Assembly (NCBI GenBank): GCA_003158675.1
Contig: PMKN01000056.1
Location: 424-37,849, forward strand
Origin: Chloroflexota bacterium
GTDB taxonomy: Bacteria; Chloroflexota; Limnocylindria; Limnocylindrales; CSP1-4
DNA length: 37,426 bases
Direction: 5' to 3'
A program made the position numbers and the translations under genes. How positions within the stretch are numbered: the stretch's first letter is position 1; the number at the start of each line of letters is the position of its first letter. Positions 14,422-22,745 of this stretch are shown one piece after another. The notes beneath the pieces were generated by a model that did not search any database, was not told the DNA's origin, and saw only the letters and a program-made list of their open reading frames with translations.

Positions 14422-16260
14422 TTATGGCCAGGCGACGGAGATAGGGGGCGACGTTACGTCTGCATACCCTGTCAGCGTGCACTTGGCGGTGACCGTGTAG
14501 TGCCCCACAGAGGTGGGCCAATTCCTGGCGATCGGCCCGGTCCAGCCGTCCGCCTGGATCGTAACGGCGCCCGAATGGACCGAATTCTGCCCTCCGCCAG
14601 ATCTGTATATGGAGCAGCTCGCGCCGGGTGCCGACTGAATCTGGAAGTAACCCGGCTGTCCTGTTGCGGGCGGCAGGGACTGCAGGTAGATGATGGCGTT
14701 GAAGACGAACGGAGTCGGCACTGGTGTGGGAGTTGGGGTGGCTGTCGGCGCGTGAGTTGGGGTGGCTGTCGGCGCGCGAGTGGGTGTCGGCGCCGCGGTC
14801 GGAGCCGCGGTCGGAGCCGCGGTCGGAGCCGCGGTTGGAGCCGCGGTCGGAGCCGCGGTCGGAGCGGCCGTCGGAACTTCTGTGGGCGCCGCAGTCGGAG
14901 GGGCGGTCGGAGCGGCCGTCGGCGCCTCAGTCGGCCTGGGCACCGGCGCCGATGTGGGCGCAGGGGTCGGAACGGGTGTCGGCGCCGGGGTCGACGTCGT
15001 CGTAGATCGGGGCGTCAATCGAGGCGTTGGCACGGGCGTCTGTTTGGAACTCGGATGTGGGGTCGCGCTGGCCTGCGGCACGGTCGACGCCGGCGGGACG
15101 GTCGACGCGGCCACGCTCGTCGCGGTGGGTTTCGCGAGAGCCGGCAGGTTCGCGAGGTCCGGCGCCACCGTGGCCTGCGGAAGGGTTGCCGTGGGCTGGA
15201 GGGCGGCCGTCTCGATCGGAGCAGCAGCGGAAGTGGGAGAGGCGAGGGCGACGGCAGGCCTCTGGCTGGCTCGCGATTGATCGGCGGCTGCTGGCAGGAT
15301 CAGCCCGGCTACCAGGAGGTAGCAGACGATGACGCCCGAGAACGTGCCGACAAGCAGCCTTACCGCGGGGACCTTGCCTCGTTTGGCCGCACCGGCAACG
15401 ACGCTCGTTGCGGTTGAGTCGAACTGGGCGGACGTGCTCGCTGACACGTGGGCCGCCACCGATTCTCGGTCGGCCAGGATAGCGGTGCTGCCGAGCTCCG
15501 TCGTCTCGGGACCATCGCTCGATTCGGAGCGAGTCCGACCGACTGAATGTCCAAGGGCCGAAGCGGCTGACGCGCCGACCCCAAGTGCGCCCGCCAGGGC
15601 GCCAAGGAAGCGACGACCCAGGCCGTGATGGGTTTGCTGAGAGCGCCGAACGATGCCCTCGTTGGAGAAGAGGGGCTCCACCACGGGGTGGAACTCGGGC
15701 GCGGCGTCGCACGAGCCGGCGCGAATGATGCCGGGGACAATCGGTGCCGCGGAACCGAGCCCAATGATTCCGCTGCGGCTGGGCAGCAGCGTAGGCGCCG
15801 ACCGAGGGTCGGCCGGCTGGGTGGAGTTCGCCGACGCGGACTCGGCCGCGGGCGCCGGATCGGACATCGCGACGGAGGCCGAAGTGTCTACCGGTTGAGG
15901 AGCGGTCTTCGCCCTGGCCTCGCGTCTGGCGCTGACCGTGTTCCTCGGCTGGGTCTTCGCCACATGCTCCGGCACCGACTTGACCGCGGGGGCGACTTCA
16001 CCACTGAGCGTGGCGACGGGGGTCCCGGCTCTGGCCTTGGCCGCCTTCGTGGCCTTCGTGGCCGCTGCGGCTGCGATCGCGGCGTTGGCCGCGGCAACGG
16101 CGGACGCGGCGGCAGCCGCGGCGTCCACCGGACCTCGAGGCGCGGTGTCGCCCGGGCTTGGGCGCTCGCTCACGTCTGGCGAGCCGTCGATCGGTGCACC
16201 AGAACCGGGATAGCCCACCGGATCGGACCTCCGCACGCTAGGAGTCTTCCGGGCGGTCAT
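14422..16260 (-). CDS. PT-rich single-pass membrane/surface protein
   Basis: I recognise no family. I prefer the ATG at 16260 (612 residues), with GAGGTG 8 bases upstream; a GTG at 16296 would add 12 residues but has no ribosome binding site. In order: an Ala/Pro/Lys-rich, probably disordered N-terminal half; one transmembrane helix at about 299-325 (VRLLVGTFSGVIVCYLLVAGLIL); a Pro/Thr/Ala stalk of AAPT and TPTP repeats at about 380-510; and a C-terminal domain of about 90 residues containing YLQSLPPATGQPGYF, a Cys pair and VGHYTVTAKCTLTGY. The layout suggests a cytoplasmic N-terminus, a wall-spanning stalk and a small displayed beta domain. The long cytoplasmic part before the only helix is unusual for an adhesin and resembles the second Asp-box protein in this window. 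Confidence 0.8.
   Translation of the reverse strand: MTARKTPSVRRSDPVGYPGSGAPIDGSPDVSERPSPGDTAPRGPVDAAAAAASAVAAANAAIAAAAATKATKAAKARAGTPVATLSGEVAPAVKSVPEHVAKTQPRNTVSARREARAKTAPQPVDTSASVAMSDPAPAAESASANSTQPADPRSAPTLLPSRSGIIGLGSAAPIVPGIIRAGSCDAAPEFHPVVEPLFSNEGIVRRSQQTHHGLGRRFLGALAGALGVGASAASALGHSVGRTRSESSDGPETTELGSTAILADRESVAAHVSASTSAQFDSTATSVVAGAAKRGKVPAVRLLVGTFSGVIVCYLLVAGLILPAAADQSRASQRPAVALASPTSAAAPIETAALQPTATLPQATVAPDLANLPALAKPTATSVAASTVPPASTVPQASATPHPSSKQTPVPTPRLTPRSTTTSTPAPTPVPTPAPTSAPVPRPTEAPTAAPTAPPTAAPTEVPTAAPTAAPTAAPTAAPTAAPTAAPTAAPTPTRAPTATPTHAPTATPTPTPVPTPFVFNAIIYLQSLPPATGQPGYFQIQSAPGASCSIYRSGGGQNSVHSGAVTIQADGWTGPIARNWPTSVGHYTVTAKCTLTGYADVTSPPISVAWP
14791..14870. repeat. 12-bp tandem repeat encoding AAPT units
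   Basis: GCGGTCGGAGCC recurs about six times with single-base variants (one copy has GTTGGAGCC) and codes the Ala-Ala-Pro-Thr stalk on the minus strand. Copy number may vary between strains through slippage. Confidence 0.8.
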
Positions 16261-16505
16261 TCCGCCCCACCTCTGTCGTTGCTGGGGTGCGGCCACAAGT
16301 CACCAAAATCGGTGAGATGTCGCAATGAGACGAAGGTCATGAAGACAAAGCCTTTGAGTTCGGTTCGATACCTTCTGGTGCGGTCTGGCGTGGTATGGAG
16401 GCTGTGTCGCCGCGGTGGAGACACCTACATAACGCACGCCGGGGCGGAATCTTTCATCCAGATCGGCACATATCCCCGCCGCACGAGGATCGGCAACGCG
16501 CAGGC

Positions 16506-17993
16506 TCAGCTCAGATCGACGTACACGTTCTTGACCTGCGTGTACGACTCGAATGCGTGCATGCCGTTCTCGCGTCCGGTTCCGGACATCTTGTATCCGC
16601 CGAACGGGGCCTCGGCGTGGACGCTCGAGTTGCAGTTGACCGAGATCACACCCGACTGGATCGCCTTCGCCGTCCGGATCGCCTTGCCGATGTCGCGGGT
16701 CCAGACCGACCCCGAAAGGCCGTAGGGCGTGTCGTTGGCCAGCCGGACCGCCTCCTCCTCGGTGTCGAAGGGAATCACCACGACGACGGGGCCGAAGACT
16801 TCCTCCTGGGCGATGCGCATCGGCGAGGTCACGCGGTCGAGGACGGTCGGCTCAATGTAGGCGCCTTTGGCGAGGGCCGGGTCGGCCGGGATGCCACCGC
16901 CAACGACGACGCGTCCACCTTCCTCCTGCCCGATTCGAACGTAGTCGAGGACGGTCTCGCGCTGCTGGAAGCTCACCATCGTGCCGACTTCGGTGGCGGG
17001 ATCCGCCGGGTCGCCGACCTTGACCTTGCGAGTGGCGGCGGCGAACAGCTCCACCACTTTGTCGTGAACCGAGCGCTCGACGATGATGCGCGACCGGGCG
17101 CAGCAGTCCTGGCCGCAGTTGTCGAATACCGAGTACGGCGACTCTGCGGCGAAGCGTTCGATGTCCGCATCGGCGAAGACGACGTTGGGGCTCTTGCCGC
17201 CCAGCTCCAGGCTGACTTTCTTGATGTTGCCGGCCGCCGCCCGCATGATCTCCTGCCCTGTCGCCGTCTCGCCTGTGAAGGCGACCTTGCCGATCCCCGG
17301 GTGTGCGGCGATGGCCGCGCCAACGATTGCCCCGGGGCCGGTCACGACATTCAGGACGCCGGGAGGGAAGCCCGCTTCGAGGGCCAGTTCGGCGACGCGG
17401 ATCGCCGTCAGCGGCGTATAGCTGGCGGGCTTGAGGATTGCGGTGTTGCCCGCGGCCAGGGCCGGTCCCATCTTCCAGCTGGCCAGCATGAGCGGGAAGT
17501 TCCACGGCACGATCAGGCCCACGACACCGATCGGCTCGCGCAGGGTGAAGTCGAAGCCGGGCTTGGAGACGGGGATCGTCTCGCCCATGAGCTTGTTCGC
17601 GGCACCACCGTAGTACTCCATCACGTTGGCCACGGCGCCGATCTCCCACCGAGCCGAGGAGATGGGCTTGCCCATGTTCTCGCTCTCGAGCTGGGCCAGC
17701 TCCTCGAGGTGGTCGCGGATCAGGGTCGCGAAGCGGGCGAGAGTCTGGCCGCGGCGGGTCTGGCTCCATGTGTGCCACTCGCCGTCGAAGGCCTGCCGCG
17801 CTGCTCTGACGGCCCGATCCACGTCCTCTGCCCCTCCCCGGGCAACCCTGGCGATGACCCGACCGTCGACCGGGCTTACGACGTCGAAAGTCCGGCCGTC
17901 AGCGCCGGAAACCTGCTTCCCGCCGATCACCATCTTGAGTGCTGGTCTGCGAATGGCAGGCTGGCCGGCCTGGGCGGGCGGTTGGGCGGTCAT
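16506..17993 (-). CDS. NAD(P)-dependent aldehyde dehydrogenase
   Basis: The protein is 495 residues, standard for the ALDH superfamily, which oxidises aldehydes to carboxylates. Seen: the oxyanion Asn165 in VPWNFPL, general base Glu263 in LELGGKSPN, nucleophile Cys297 in NCGQDCCARSR (followed by a second Cys, as in betaine- and aminoaldehyde-type enzymes), VFGPVV, and a C-terminal PFGGYKMSGTGRE. The overall wording resembles betaine aldehyde or gamma-aminobutyraldehyde dehydrogenases, but the substrate cannot be fixed by reading. GAGG lies 9 nt before the ATG. It is divergent from the K+ channel gene. An SDR, a glutamine synthetase-like ligase and an APC permease within about 12 kb make an amine-catabolic role plausible. 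Confidence 0.94.
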   Translation of the reverse strand: MTAQPPAQAGQPAIRRPALKMVIGGKQVSGADGRTFDVVSPVDGRVIARVARGGAEDVDRAVRAARQAFDGEWHTWSQTRRGQTLARFATLIRDHLEELAQLESENMGKPISSARWEIGAVANVMEYYGGAANKLMGETIPVSKPGFDFTLREPIGVVGLIVPWNFPLMLASWKMGPALAAGNTAILKPASYTPLTAIRVAELALEAGFPPGVLNVVTGPGAIVGAAIAAHPGIGKVAFTGETATGQEIMRAAAGNIKKVSLELGGKSPNVVFADADIERFAAESPYSVFDNCGQDCCARSRIIVERSVHDKVVELFAAATRKVKVGDPADPATEVGTMVSFQQRETVLDYVRIGQEEGGRVVVGGGIPADPALAKGAYIEPTVLDRVTSPMRIAQEEVFGPVVVVIPFDTEEEAVRLANDTPYGLSGSVWTRDIGKAIRTAKAIQSGVISVNCNSSVHAEAPFGGYKMSGTGRENGMHAFESYTQVKNVYVDLS

Positions 17994-18169
17994 CGCGTGA
18001 ACCTCGTGCAGTCGGCTTCGCTTGCGGTTACGGCTCGCGGCGGAGTGGCGTCCGCCCCATCCCCAGGATCATACGCGCGGGTTACCGCGGCGGGTCCTCT
18101 CGGGGGTGGCCGGTCATCTCGGCGGGCGGTTGGCGTGCAGGTTGGGCGTTCGGGCCGCGCGGGCGCGGC

Positions 18170-18175
18170 TAGAAT
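18170..18175 (+). promoter_or_regulatory. -10 box TAGAAT, leaderless geometry, for the K+ channel gene
   Basis: TAGAAT ends 8 nt before the ATG at 18184, with no ribosome binding site between. Confidence 0.5.
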
Positions 18176-18183
18176 CGCGGGAC

Positions 18184-19266
18184 ATGAGCGACGACCCTCG
18201 GTCCGCGGTCCGCCAGACGTCCCGCTCCCTGTCAGGGGGGTTCCGGCGGTCGTCTGTCGCGGCGCCGAGTGTGATCACGGCAACGCACGTCAGAATCTGG
18301 CTGGCGGTGATCGTCGGCTGCATCGTCGTCGGGACGACCGGCTATCTCATCTTCGCGCCCGGGCTTCGACCGTTCGACGCCGTCTACATGACGGTCGTCA
18401 CGCTCACGACCGTCGGGGCTGGGGAAGGTCAGCCGCTCACCGACGCCGGTCGCATCTGGACGATGACCCTTTCGCTCGTGGGAGTCGGGCTCATCTTCGG
18501 CACGGTCGGGATCGTGGCCGAGTACCTTGTGGTGGAGGCGACCAGCGGACGGCGGGAGGCCAGACGAATGATCGAGGCGGTCGGCAAGCTATCGGGCCAC
18601 TACATCCTGTGCGGCTATGGTCGAGTCGGTCTGACCGTCGCCCGGGAGCTCGTCCATTCGGGGCTGAAGGTCGTCGTCATCGACGTCCTGCCCGAATCGC
18701 TCGCTCGAGCCAGGCGCGGAGGCTTCCTCGAGGTCGAGGGCGACGCCACCGAGGAGGCGACCCTTCGGGCGGCCGGCATCGAACGGGCGCGGGGCCTGAT
18801 CACCACCATCGACTCGGACGCCCACAACGTGTACGTGATCCTCTCAGCCCGCGCCATAAATCCCACGCTCTTCGTCGTGGCCCGAGCCAACACCGAGGAC
18901 TCGGAAGCTCGGCTGATGCAGGCAGGCGCGAGCCGGGTCGTGTCGCCCTACACCATGGCCGGCCACAGGCTGGCCGAACTGGCGGTCAGACCGCGGGTCG
19001 TCGACTTCATCGACGCGGCACTCTCCCACGGCGAGCTCGCCTTCTCGATGGAGGAGGTCGAGGTGGTGGCCGGGAACGGGCTCGACGGCACGACGGTGGG
19101 CGCGCTGCGCGACTCCGGCGTCTTCGTCCTGGCGATCGTCGAGGGCGAGCGCAGCTACGCGGCCAACCCTCCGGCGGACCGCAAGTTGATGGCCGGCGAG
19201 ACGCTGGTCGTCTCGGGCAGCGTGGCCCGGCTCCACGAACTGCGGGGTGTGGGCGCGAAGGCGTAA
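18184..19266 (+). CDS. Two-helix potassium channel-like protein with RCK (TrkA-N/TrkA-C) domains
   Basis: The protein is 360 residues. TM1 lies at about 38-58 (IWLAVIVGCIVVGTTGYLIF), the pore helix and filter at about 64-81 (PFDAVYMTVVTLTTVGAGE), and TM2 at about 92-116. An RCK Rossmann domain follows, with GYGRVG (144-149) and acidic Asp167 for nucleotide binding, then a TrkA-C domain (about 275-355). This is the MthK-like layout of a ligand-gated K+ channel. The selectivity filter reads T-V-G-A-G-E rather than T-V-G-Y/F-G-D/E: the aromatic residue is Ala79. That could alter or abolish K+ selectivity. A leaderless start at 18184 fits the -10 box; the reading frame is open upstream but has no other support. 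Confidence 0.92.
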   Translation: MSDDPRSAVRQTSRSLSGGFRRSSVAAPSVITATHVRIWLAVIVGCIVVGTTGYLIFAPGLRPFDAVYMTVVTLTTVGAGEGQPLTDAGRIWTMTLSLVGVGLIFGTVGIVAEYLVVEATSGRREARRMIEAVGKLSGHYILCGYGRVGLTVARELVHSGLKVVVIDVLPESLARARRGGFLEVEGDATEEATLRAAGIERARGLITTIDSDAHNVYVILSARAINPTLFVVARANTEDSEARLMQAGASRVVSPYTMAGHRLAELAVRPRVVDFIDAALSHGELAFSMEEVEVVAGNGLDGTTVGALRDSGVFVLAIVEGERSYAANPPADRKLMAGETLVVSGSVARLHELRGVGAKA

Positions 19267-19285
19267 GGCGGAACGCAGCCGGTGG

Positions 19286-19312
19286 CCGGTATGGGCCGGT
19301 ATGGGCCGGTCA
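19286..19312. repeat. Short tandem repeat GGGCCGGTAT
   Basis: CCGGTATGGG is repeated about two and a half times just after the channel gene stop. The unit is short and its significance is unknown. Confidence 0.6.
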
Positions 19313-19379
19313 CCGACGCTCGCTCGGCGAGTCAGCCGCCGCATCGCCCACTGGCGACGGCCCGATCCGGAGGATGACA

Positions 19380-19877
19380 ATGGCGGCACCAAAGACGAAG
19401 ACGGAGCTGCTGGCCGATGCCTCCAAGGAGCGCGATGGCTTGCTCGTCCTGCTCGGCCAGCTGACGCCCGAACAACTGGCCCAGCCGGGCTCCAACGGTT
19501 GGTCGACCAAGGACATCGTGGCCCACCTGGCTGAGTGGGAGCGGATGGTCCTAAGCTGGTACGACGCCGGGTGCCGCGGCGAGGAGCCGGCCGTGCCGGC
19601 CGCAGGCTATTCCTGGGCCAAGATGGCCGAGCTCAACGAGCGGATCTTCCTCCAGTACCGCGACGAACCCTGGGGTCGTGCATTCGGGGATTGGCAGGAC
19701 ACGTCGAGGCGGCTGATCGCCGTGACCAACTCGATCCCGGAGGCCGATCTCTTCGCCTGGGGCCGCTATGCCTGGACGGGCCGGGGCACCCTCGCTTCCT
19801 ACGTGTACGAGTGCGGCCCGAACCACTATCGGTGGGCCCGAGCCGACATCCGCAAGGCGCTCAAAGCGCGACGCTGA
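19380..19877 (+). CDS. ClbS/DfsB-like (DinB superfamily) four-helix-bundle protein
   Basis: The protein is 165 residues. The start at 19380 follows GGAGG with 7 nt spacing; an ATG two codons earlier is too close to that site. Seen: the family opening KTELLADASKERDGLLVLL, the motif GWSTKDIVAHLAEWERM with candidate metal ligand His49, and a C-terminal histidine (NHYRWAR, His149), as in the DinB fold. ClbS/DfsB members include a colibactin self-protection hydrolase, but most are uncharacterised, so the specific function is open. Its 3' end overlaps the convergent PNPOx-like gene by 17 bp. Confidence 0.85.
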   Translation: MAAPKTKTELLADASKERDGLLVLLGQLTPEQLAQPGSNGWSTKDIVAHLAEWERMVLSWYDAGCRGEEPAVPAAGYSWAKMAELNERIFLQYRDEPWGRAFGDWQDTSRRLIAVTNSIPEADLFAWGRYAWTGRGTLASYVYECGPNHYRWARADIRKALKARR

Positions 19878-20400
19878 GGCGAGCTGCCGGCACCTCGGCA
19901 CCCCGACCCCACCCCTCGCCGGGCGTCCAGGCCACTCCGCTGGCGGGGAACTTGCGCTCGTTCCACGTCAAGATCCGCCGTGGCGTCACTACGAATACAG
20001 CCGCGCCCGGTGCGCCAACGTCGGGATGCTCGAAGTCGTATTTGCGCCGATACTCAGCCCGAAATGCCTCGAATCGCGACCCGGGCGCCGGCCCGACCAG
20101 CCCCTCCACTATGACGACCTCGTCGCCCGACTCGAGGTGGACCACCGCTTCCGGCCGCTCGTCCAGGTTCCGGCCTTTGACCGAATCGGGGTCGGTCGAA
20201 AACCACACCGCGCCGTCCAGCCAGACGCCCCAGACCGGGGCCGCGTGCGGTCCGCCGTCCGCACGGACGGTGACGATCCAATAGTTCCGGGCCTCGGCGA
20301 GGCGCGCCTCCACGGCGACCCAGTCGCCCTCTCCCGTGCCGGCCGGACCATAGCTGGCAGGCAGGCGAAGCGGCGAGCCGCGGAATCGCAAACCGGCCAT
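19861..20400 (-). CDS. Pyridoxamine 5'-phosphate oxidase-like flavin/F420-binding protein
   Basis: The protein is 179 residues of the split beta-barrel PNPOx/FMN-binding superfamily. Seen: LAEARNYWIVTVRADGGPHAAPVWGVWLDG (about 34-63), which matches the opening strands of the family, then VWFSTDPDSVKGRNL (a phosphate-binding stretch) and VVHLESGDEVVIVEG. A C-terminal WNERKFPASGVAW follows. Members reduce or oxidise small molecules using FMN or F420; the cofactor cannot be chosen from sequence alone. Its ATG directly follows the ppgK stop (TGA then ATG, no gap), so it is probably translated with ppgK. It overlaps the DinB-like gene tail to tail. Confidence 0.85.
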   Translation of the reverse strand: MAGLRFRGSPLRLPASYGPAGTGEGDWVAVEARLAEARNYWIVTVRADGGPHAAPVWGVWLDGAVWFSTDPDSVKGRNLDERPEAVVHLESGDEVVIVEGLVGPAPGSRFEAFRAEYRRKYDFEHPDVGAPGAAVFVVTPRRILTWNERKFPASGVAWTPGEGWGRGAEVPAARLSVAL

Positions 20401-21285
20401 TCAGGCCGCGGGTTCGCCCGCGGCGGCCATTGCCAGCGTCCGCCGCTCGTGTGCGACGAGCGCCGCGCCCACGATCCCGGCGTTGTTGCGGAAGGTCGCG
20501 ACGGCGATGGGCGTCTCGACCGTCAGGAATCCCAGGTAGTTGTCCGCGCGCTTCGAAGCGCCGCCGCCGATGATGAAGAGGTCGGGCCAGAAGAGCCGCT
20601 CCAATTCGTGGAGGTAGACATCCAAGCCGGCCGCCCATTCCCGCCATTCGAGCTTGAGGCGCTCGCGCGCCGATTCGGCGGCCCGCTCCTCGGCATCCCG
20701 ACCGTCGATCGTGAGATGGCCCACTTCTGTGTTCGGCACGAGCCGGCCGTCGATGAAGAGTGCCGACCCGATGCCCGTCCCGATCGTCAGCACGAGGACG
20801 ACGCCGCGTTGGCCCTGCCCGGCGCCGAAGCGGAGCTCTGCCAGTCCGGCCACGTCGGCGTCGTTTCCAGCGACGACGGTCCGGCCCATTGCGCGCCCCA
20901 TCTCCGCCTCGGCAGCGAAGCCGATCCACGCCGGATCGATGTTCGCCGCAGTCAGCACCACTCCTTTGCGAATGGCCGAGGGTATCCCCACGCCGACCGG
21001 GAACGCGGCCCCGATCTCGGGATCCCACGGAACTACGAGCCGGCGCACAAGTTCGTTCATGACTCCAACGACCTGGTGGGGCACAGCCGGCCGTGGCGTT
21101 GGCATTCGCAATCGATCGCCGACGATGAGGCCGCTCCGGACGTCCACGACGGCGCCCTTGATGCCGCTCCCTCCGAAATCGATCCCGATCGCCACGTCGG
21201 AGGGCGAGACGTCGGCCGGTCGGACGTCTCCGGGTTTCGTCCCGACGATCACCTGTCCGATGTCGGTGGCGCTGAGGTTGGTCAC
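20401..21285 (-). CDS. ppgK: Polyphosphate glucokinase (ROK family)
   Basis: PpgK phosphorylates glucose using inorganic polyphosphate (and often ATP). The protein is 294 residues. A roughly 30-residue N-terminal extension precedes the phosphate loop IGIDFGGSGIKGAVVD (33-48). Other motifs are GIPSAIRKG (100-108), the catalytic Asp142 in VVAGNDADVAG, the second phosphate loop VLTIGTGIGSALFIDG (165-180) and EVGHLTIDG (187-195). The ROK zinc motif CxCGxxGC is absent, as in known PpgK enzymes. The segment WREWAAGLDVYLHELERLFWPD is characteristic. The start is GTG at 21285, with a modest GAGAG upstream. The PNPOx-like gene follows without a gap. Confidence 0.93.
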   Translation of the reverse strand: MTNLSATDIGQVIVGTKPGDVRPADVSPSDVAIGIDFGGSGIKGAVVDVRSGLIVGDRLRMPTPRPAVPHQVVGVMNELVRRLVVPWDPEIGAAFPVGVGIPSAIRKGVVLTAANIDPAWIGFAAEAEMGRAMGRTVVAGNDADVAGLAELRFGAGQGQRGVVLVLTIGTGIGSALFIDGRLVPNTEVGHLTIDGRDAEERAAESARERLKLEWREWAAGLDVYLHELERLFWPDLFIIGGGASKRADNYLGFLTVETPIAVATFRNNAGIVGAALVAHERRTLAMAAAGEPAA

Positions 21286-21340
21286 GGGCGTTCTCTCAAT
21301 TGGGTCCCTCGTTGCTTCGAGGCCTGGCAGCCGGAGTCAT

Positions 21341-22123
21341 CTAGAAGTAGTTCACGCTGATGCCGCCGTCGATGACCATCGAGGCGCCGTTCGTCCAGGC
21401 GGACTCGTCGGACGCCAGATAGACGGCCAGGGCGACGACCTCGTCTGGCTTGCCGAAGCGACCGGTCGGATTGCGGGCCAGGCGCAGCTTCTTCGCTGCC
21501 TCGTCCTTGAGCAGCCAGTCCATCAGCAGCGGTGTCTCGACCGGGCCCGGCAGGATGGCGTTGGTTCGAATTCCCTGGGGCGCGAACTGCACGGCCAGCG
21601 AACGCGTGAGCGCCAGAACCGCGCCCTTCGAAGCGGTGTACGCATCCTGCGGCACAGAGCAGCCGAGGATGGCGACGAAGCTCGAGACATTGATTATCGA
21701 GCCTGAATGGCGCTCGACCATGTGCGGGATAGCGTGTTTGCAGGCCAGGTAGACGCCGCGGACGTTGACCGCCATGACCTGGTCCCAGGCCTCGACCGGC
21801 GTGTCGACGACCGAATGGTCGGCCTCGGGCATGATCCCGGCATTGTTGTACAGGACGTCGATCTGGCCATAGCGCTGTATTGCAAGGTCCACCATGGCCT
21901 GTGCATCGGCCTCGACCGAAACGTCGGCTCTCGCTGCCGACGCCTCTCCGCCGGCGGCCCGGATCTGGCGGACGGTCTCCTCGGCGGCCTCAATCTGGTT
22001 GTCGGCCACGACCACGCGCGATCCTTCGGCCGCGAAGCGGAGGGCGGCCACACGGCCCATGCCGCCGCCGGCGCCGGTGATGATCGAGACCTTGCCGTTG
22101 AGTCGCATGCCCGCGTTCTCCAT
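21341..22123 (-). CDS. SDR-family oxidoreductase (3-oxoacyl-ACP reductase/FabG-like)
   Basis: The protein is 260 residues, a classical short-chain dehydrogenase. Seen: the cofactor loop TGAGGGMGR (16-24), Asp41 after the second strand (VVVADN, favouring NAD(H)), NNAG (93-96), and the catalytic Ser148, Tyr162 and Lys166 (NVSSFVA ... AYTASKG). The C-terminal PTGRFGKPDEVVALAVYLASDES...WTNGASMVIDGG is typical of FabG-like dehydrogenases. Its substrate cannot be assigned. An internal ATG at 22108 (residue 6) has GGAG upstream and may be the true start. It is followed on the same strand by ppgK. Confidence 0.93.
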   Translation of the reverse strand: MENAGMRLNGKVSIITGAGGGMGRVAALRFAAEGSRVVVADNQIEAAEETVRQIRAAGGEASAARADVSVEADAQAMVDLAIQRYGQIDVLYNNAGIMPEADHSVVDTPVEAWDQVMAVNVRGVYLACKHAIPHMVERHSGSIINVSSFVAILGCSVPQDAYTASKGAVLALTRSLAVQFAPQGIRTNAILPGPVETPLLMDWLLKDEAAKKLRLARNPTGRFGKPDEVVALAVYLASDESAWTNGASMVIDGGISVNYF

Positions 22124-22745
22124 CGTTCGCCCGGGACCGCCGTAGCGAGGCTAGCTTACCTGGCGATTTGGGAGCGAGTGCGGCCGACCGCAACTTCGGC
22201 CGCCCGCGCCACCGACGGCCACCGCGACCCCCAAGCCGGGGCCGAATTCACTCTGCTTCGAAACGCTAGGCCACGGCCCAGGCTCCAGACCCGCGTTCCG
22301 TCTCGAAGCGCCCGAACGGCCCGAGACTACCCTGGTCTCGTGTCCGGCGTAGCGTTCTAGTCATCCTTGCCCACGGCGAAAGTTGGTCCTCCGGTCGCGG
22401 CCCTGGCCCGCGTCGTGAGGCGGCGGCCGGGTGTGGGGAAGGCCCCGGGCACGCTCGAGCGCGGACTCGACCAGCCCCAGATGACCCGATCCGCGCCGTC
22501 GCGGCCAACTCCGGACTCGCTTGGTCCGCTCCAACTTGCATGTGGGGCAAGTTTGCGTAGTTGGCCCTCTTTCCGAGAAGCGCGGGCCGATCTTCGCTTC
22601 GCTTCAAACGGTCGGCCACGGCCCCAATTCCACGCCAACGTTGCGAATGGAGGACCAGGCGCTCGGTCGCGCAACTCCTCGTCGGCATCGCTGTGCGGGA
22701 CCGGCTCCTCGCTATGCTGAGCGGGATCAGGCGTCCGGAGGCGAA
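22124..22745. other. Long divergent intergenic region (622 bp)
   Basis: No gene is recognised here. Several open frames cross it on the minus strand, but they read as low-complexity Arg/Ser/Pro sequence and run into neighbouring genes. One small hairpin, CGAGAC (22322-22327) with GTCTCG (22335-22340), is present. GGCCACGGCCC occurs near both ends (about 22273 and 22615). A -10 box for the plus-strand gene lies at 22713-22718. Confidence 0.5.
22713..22718 (+). promoter_or_regulatory. -10 box TATGCT upstream of the NDUFA9-like gene
   Basis: TATGCT lies 27 nt before the GTG at 22746, leaving room for the GGAGG ribosome binding site at 22737-22741. The -35 is weak. Confidence 0.35.

Noticed and set aside
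14242-14521. N-terminal extension of the receiver protein to 14521
   Set aside because: The extension covers the 3' end of the PT-rich gene's terminator region, has no domain, and the TTG at 14242 has a clear ribosome binding site.
13841-14521. Receiver and PT-rich protein considered as a two-component pair
   Set aside because: The PT-rich protein has no kinase motifs and a terminator separates the genes.
14791-14870. Regular short repeats considered as a CRISPR array
   Set aside because: The unit is 12 bp with no spacers and lies in frame inside a PT-rich coding sequence.
16395-19877. A 1160-codon open plus-strand frame antisense to the aldehyde dehydrogenase
   Set aside because: It is a GC-skew shadow; only its last 165 codons (from 19380) form a real protein, with its own ribosome binding site.
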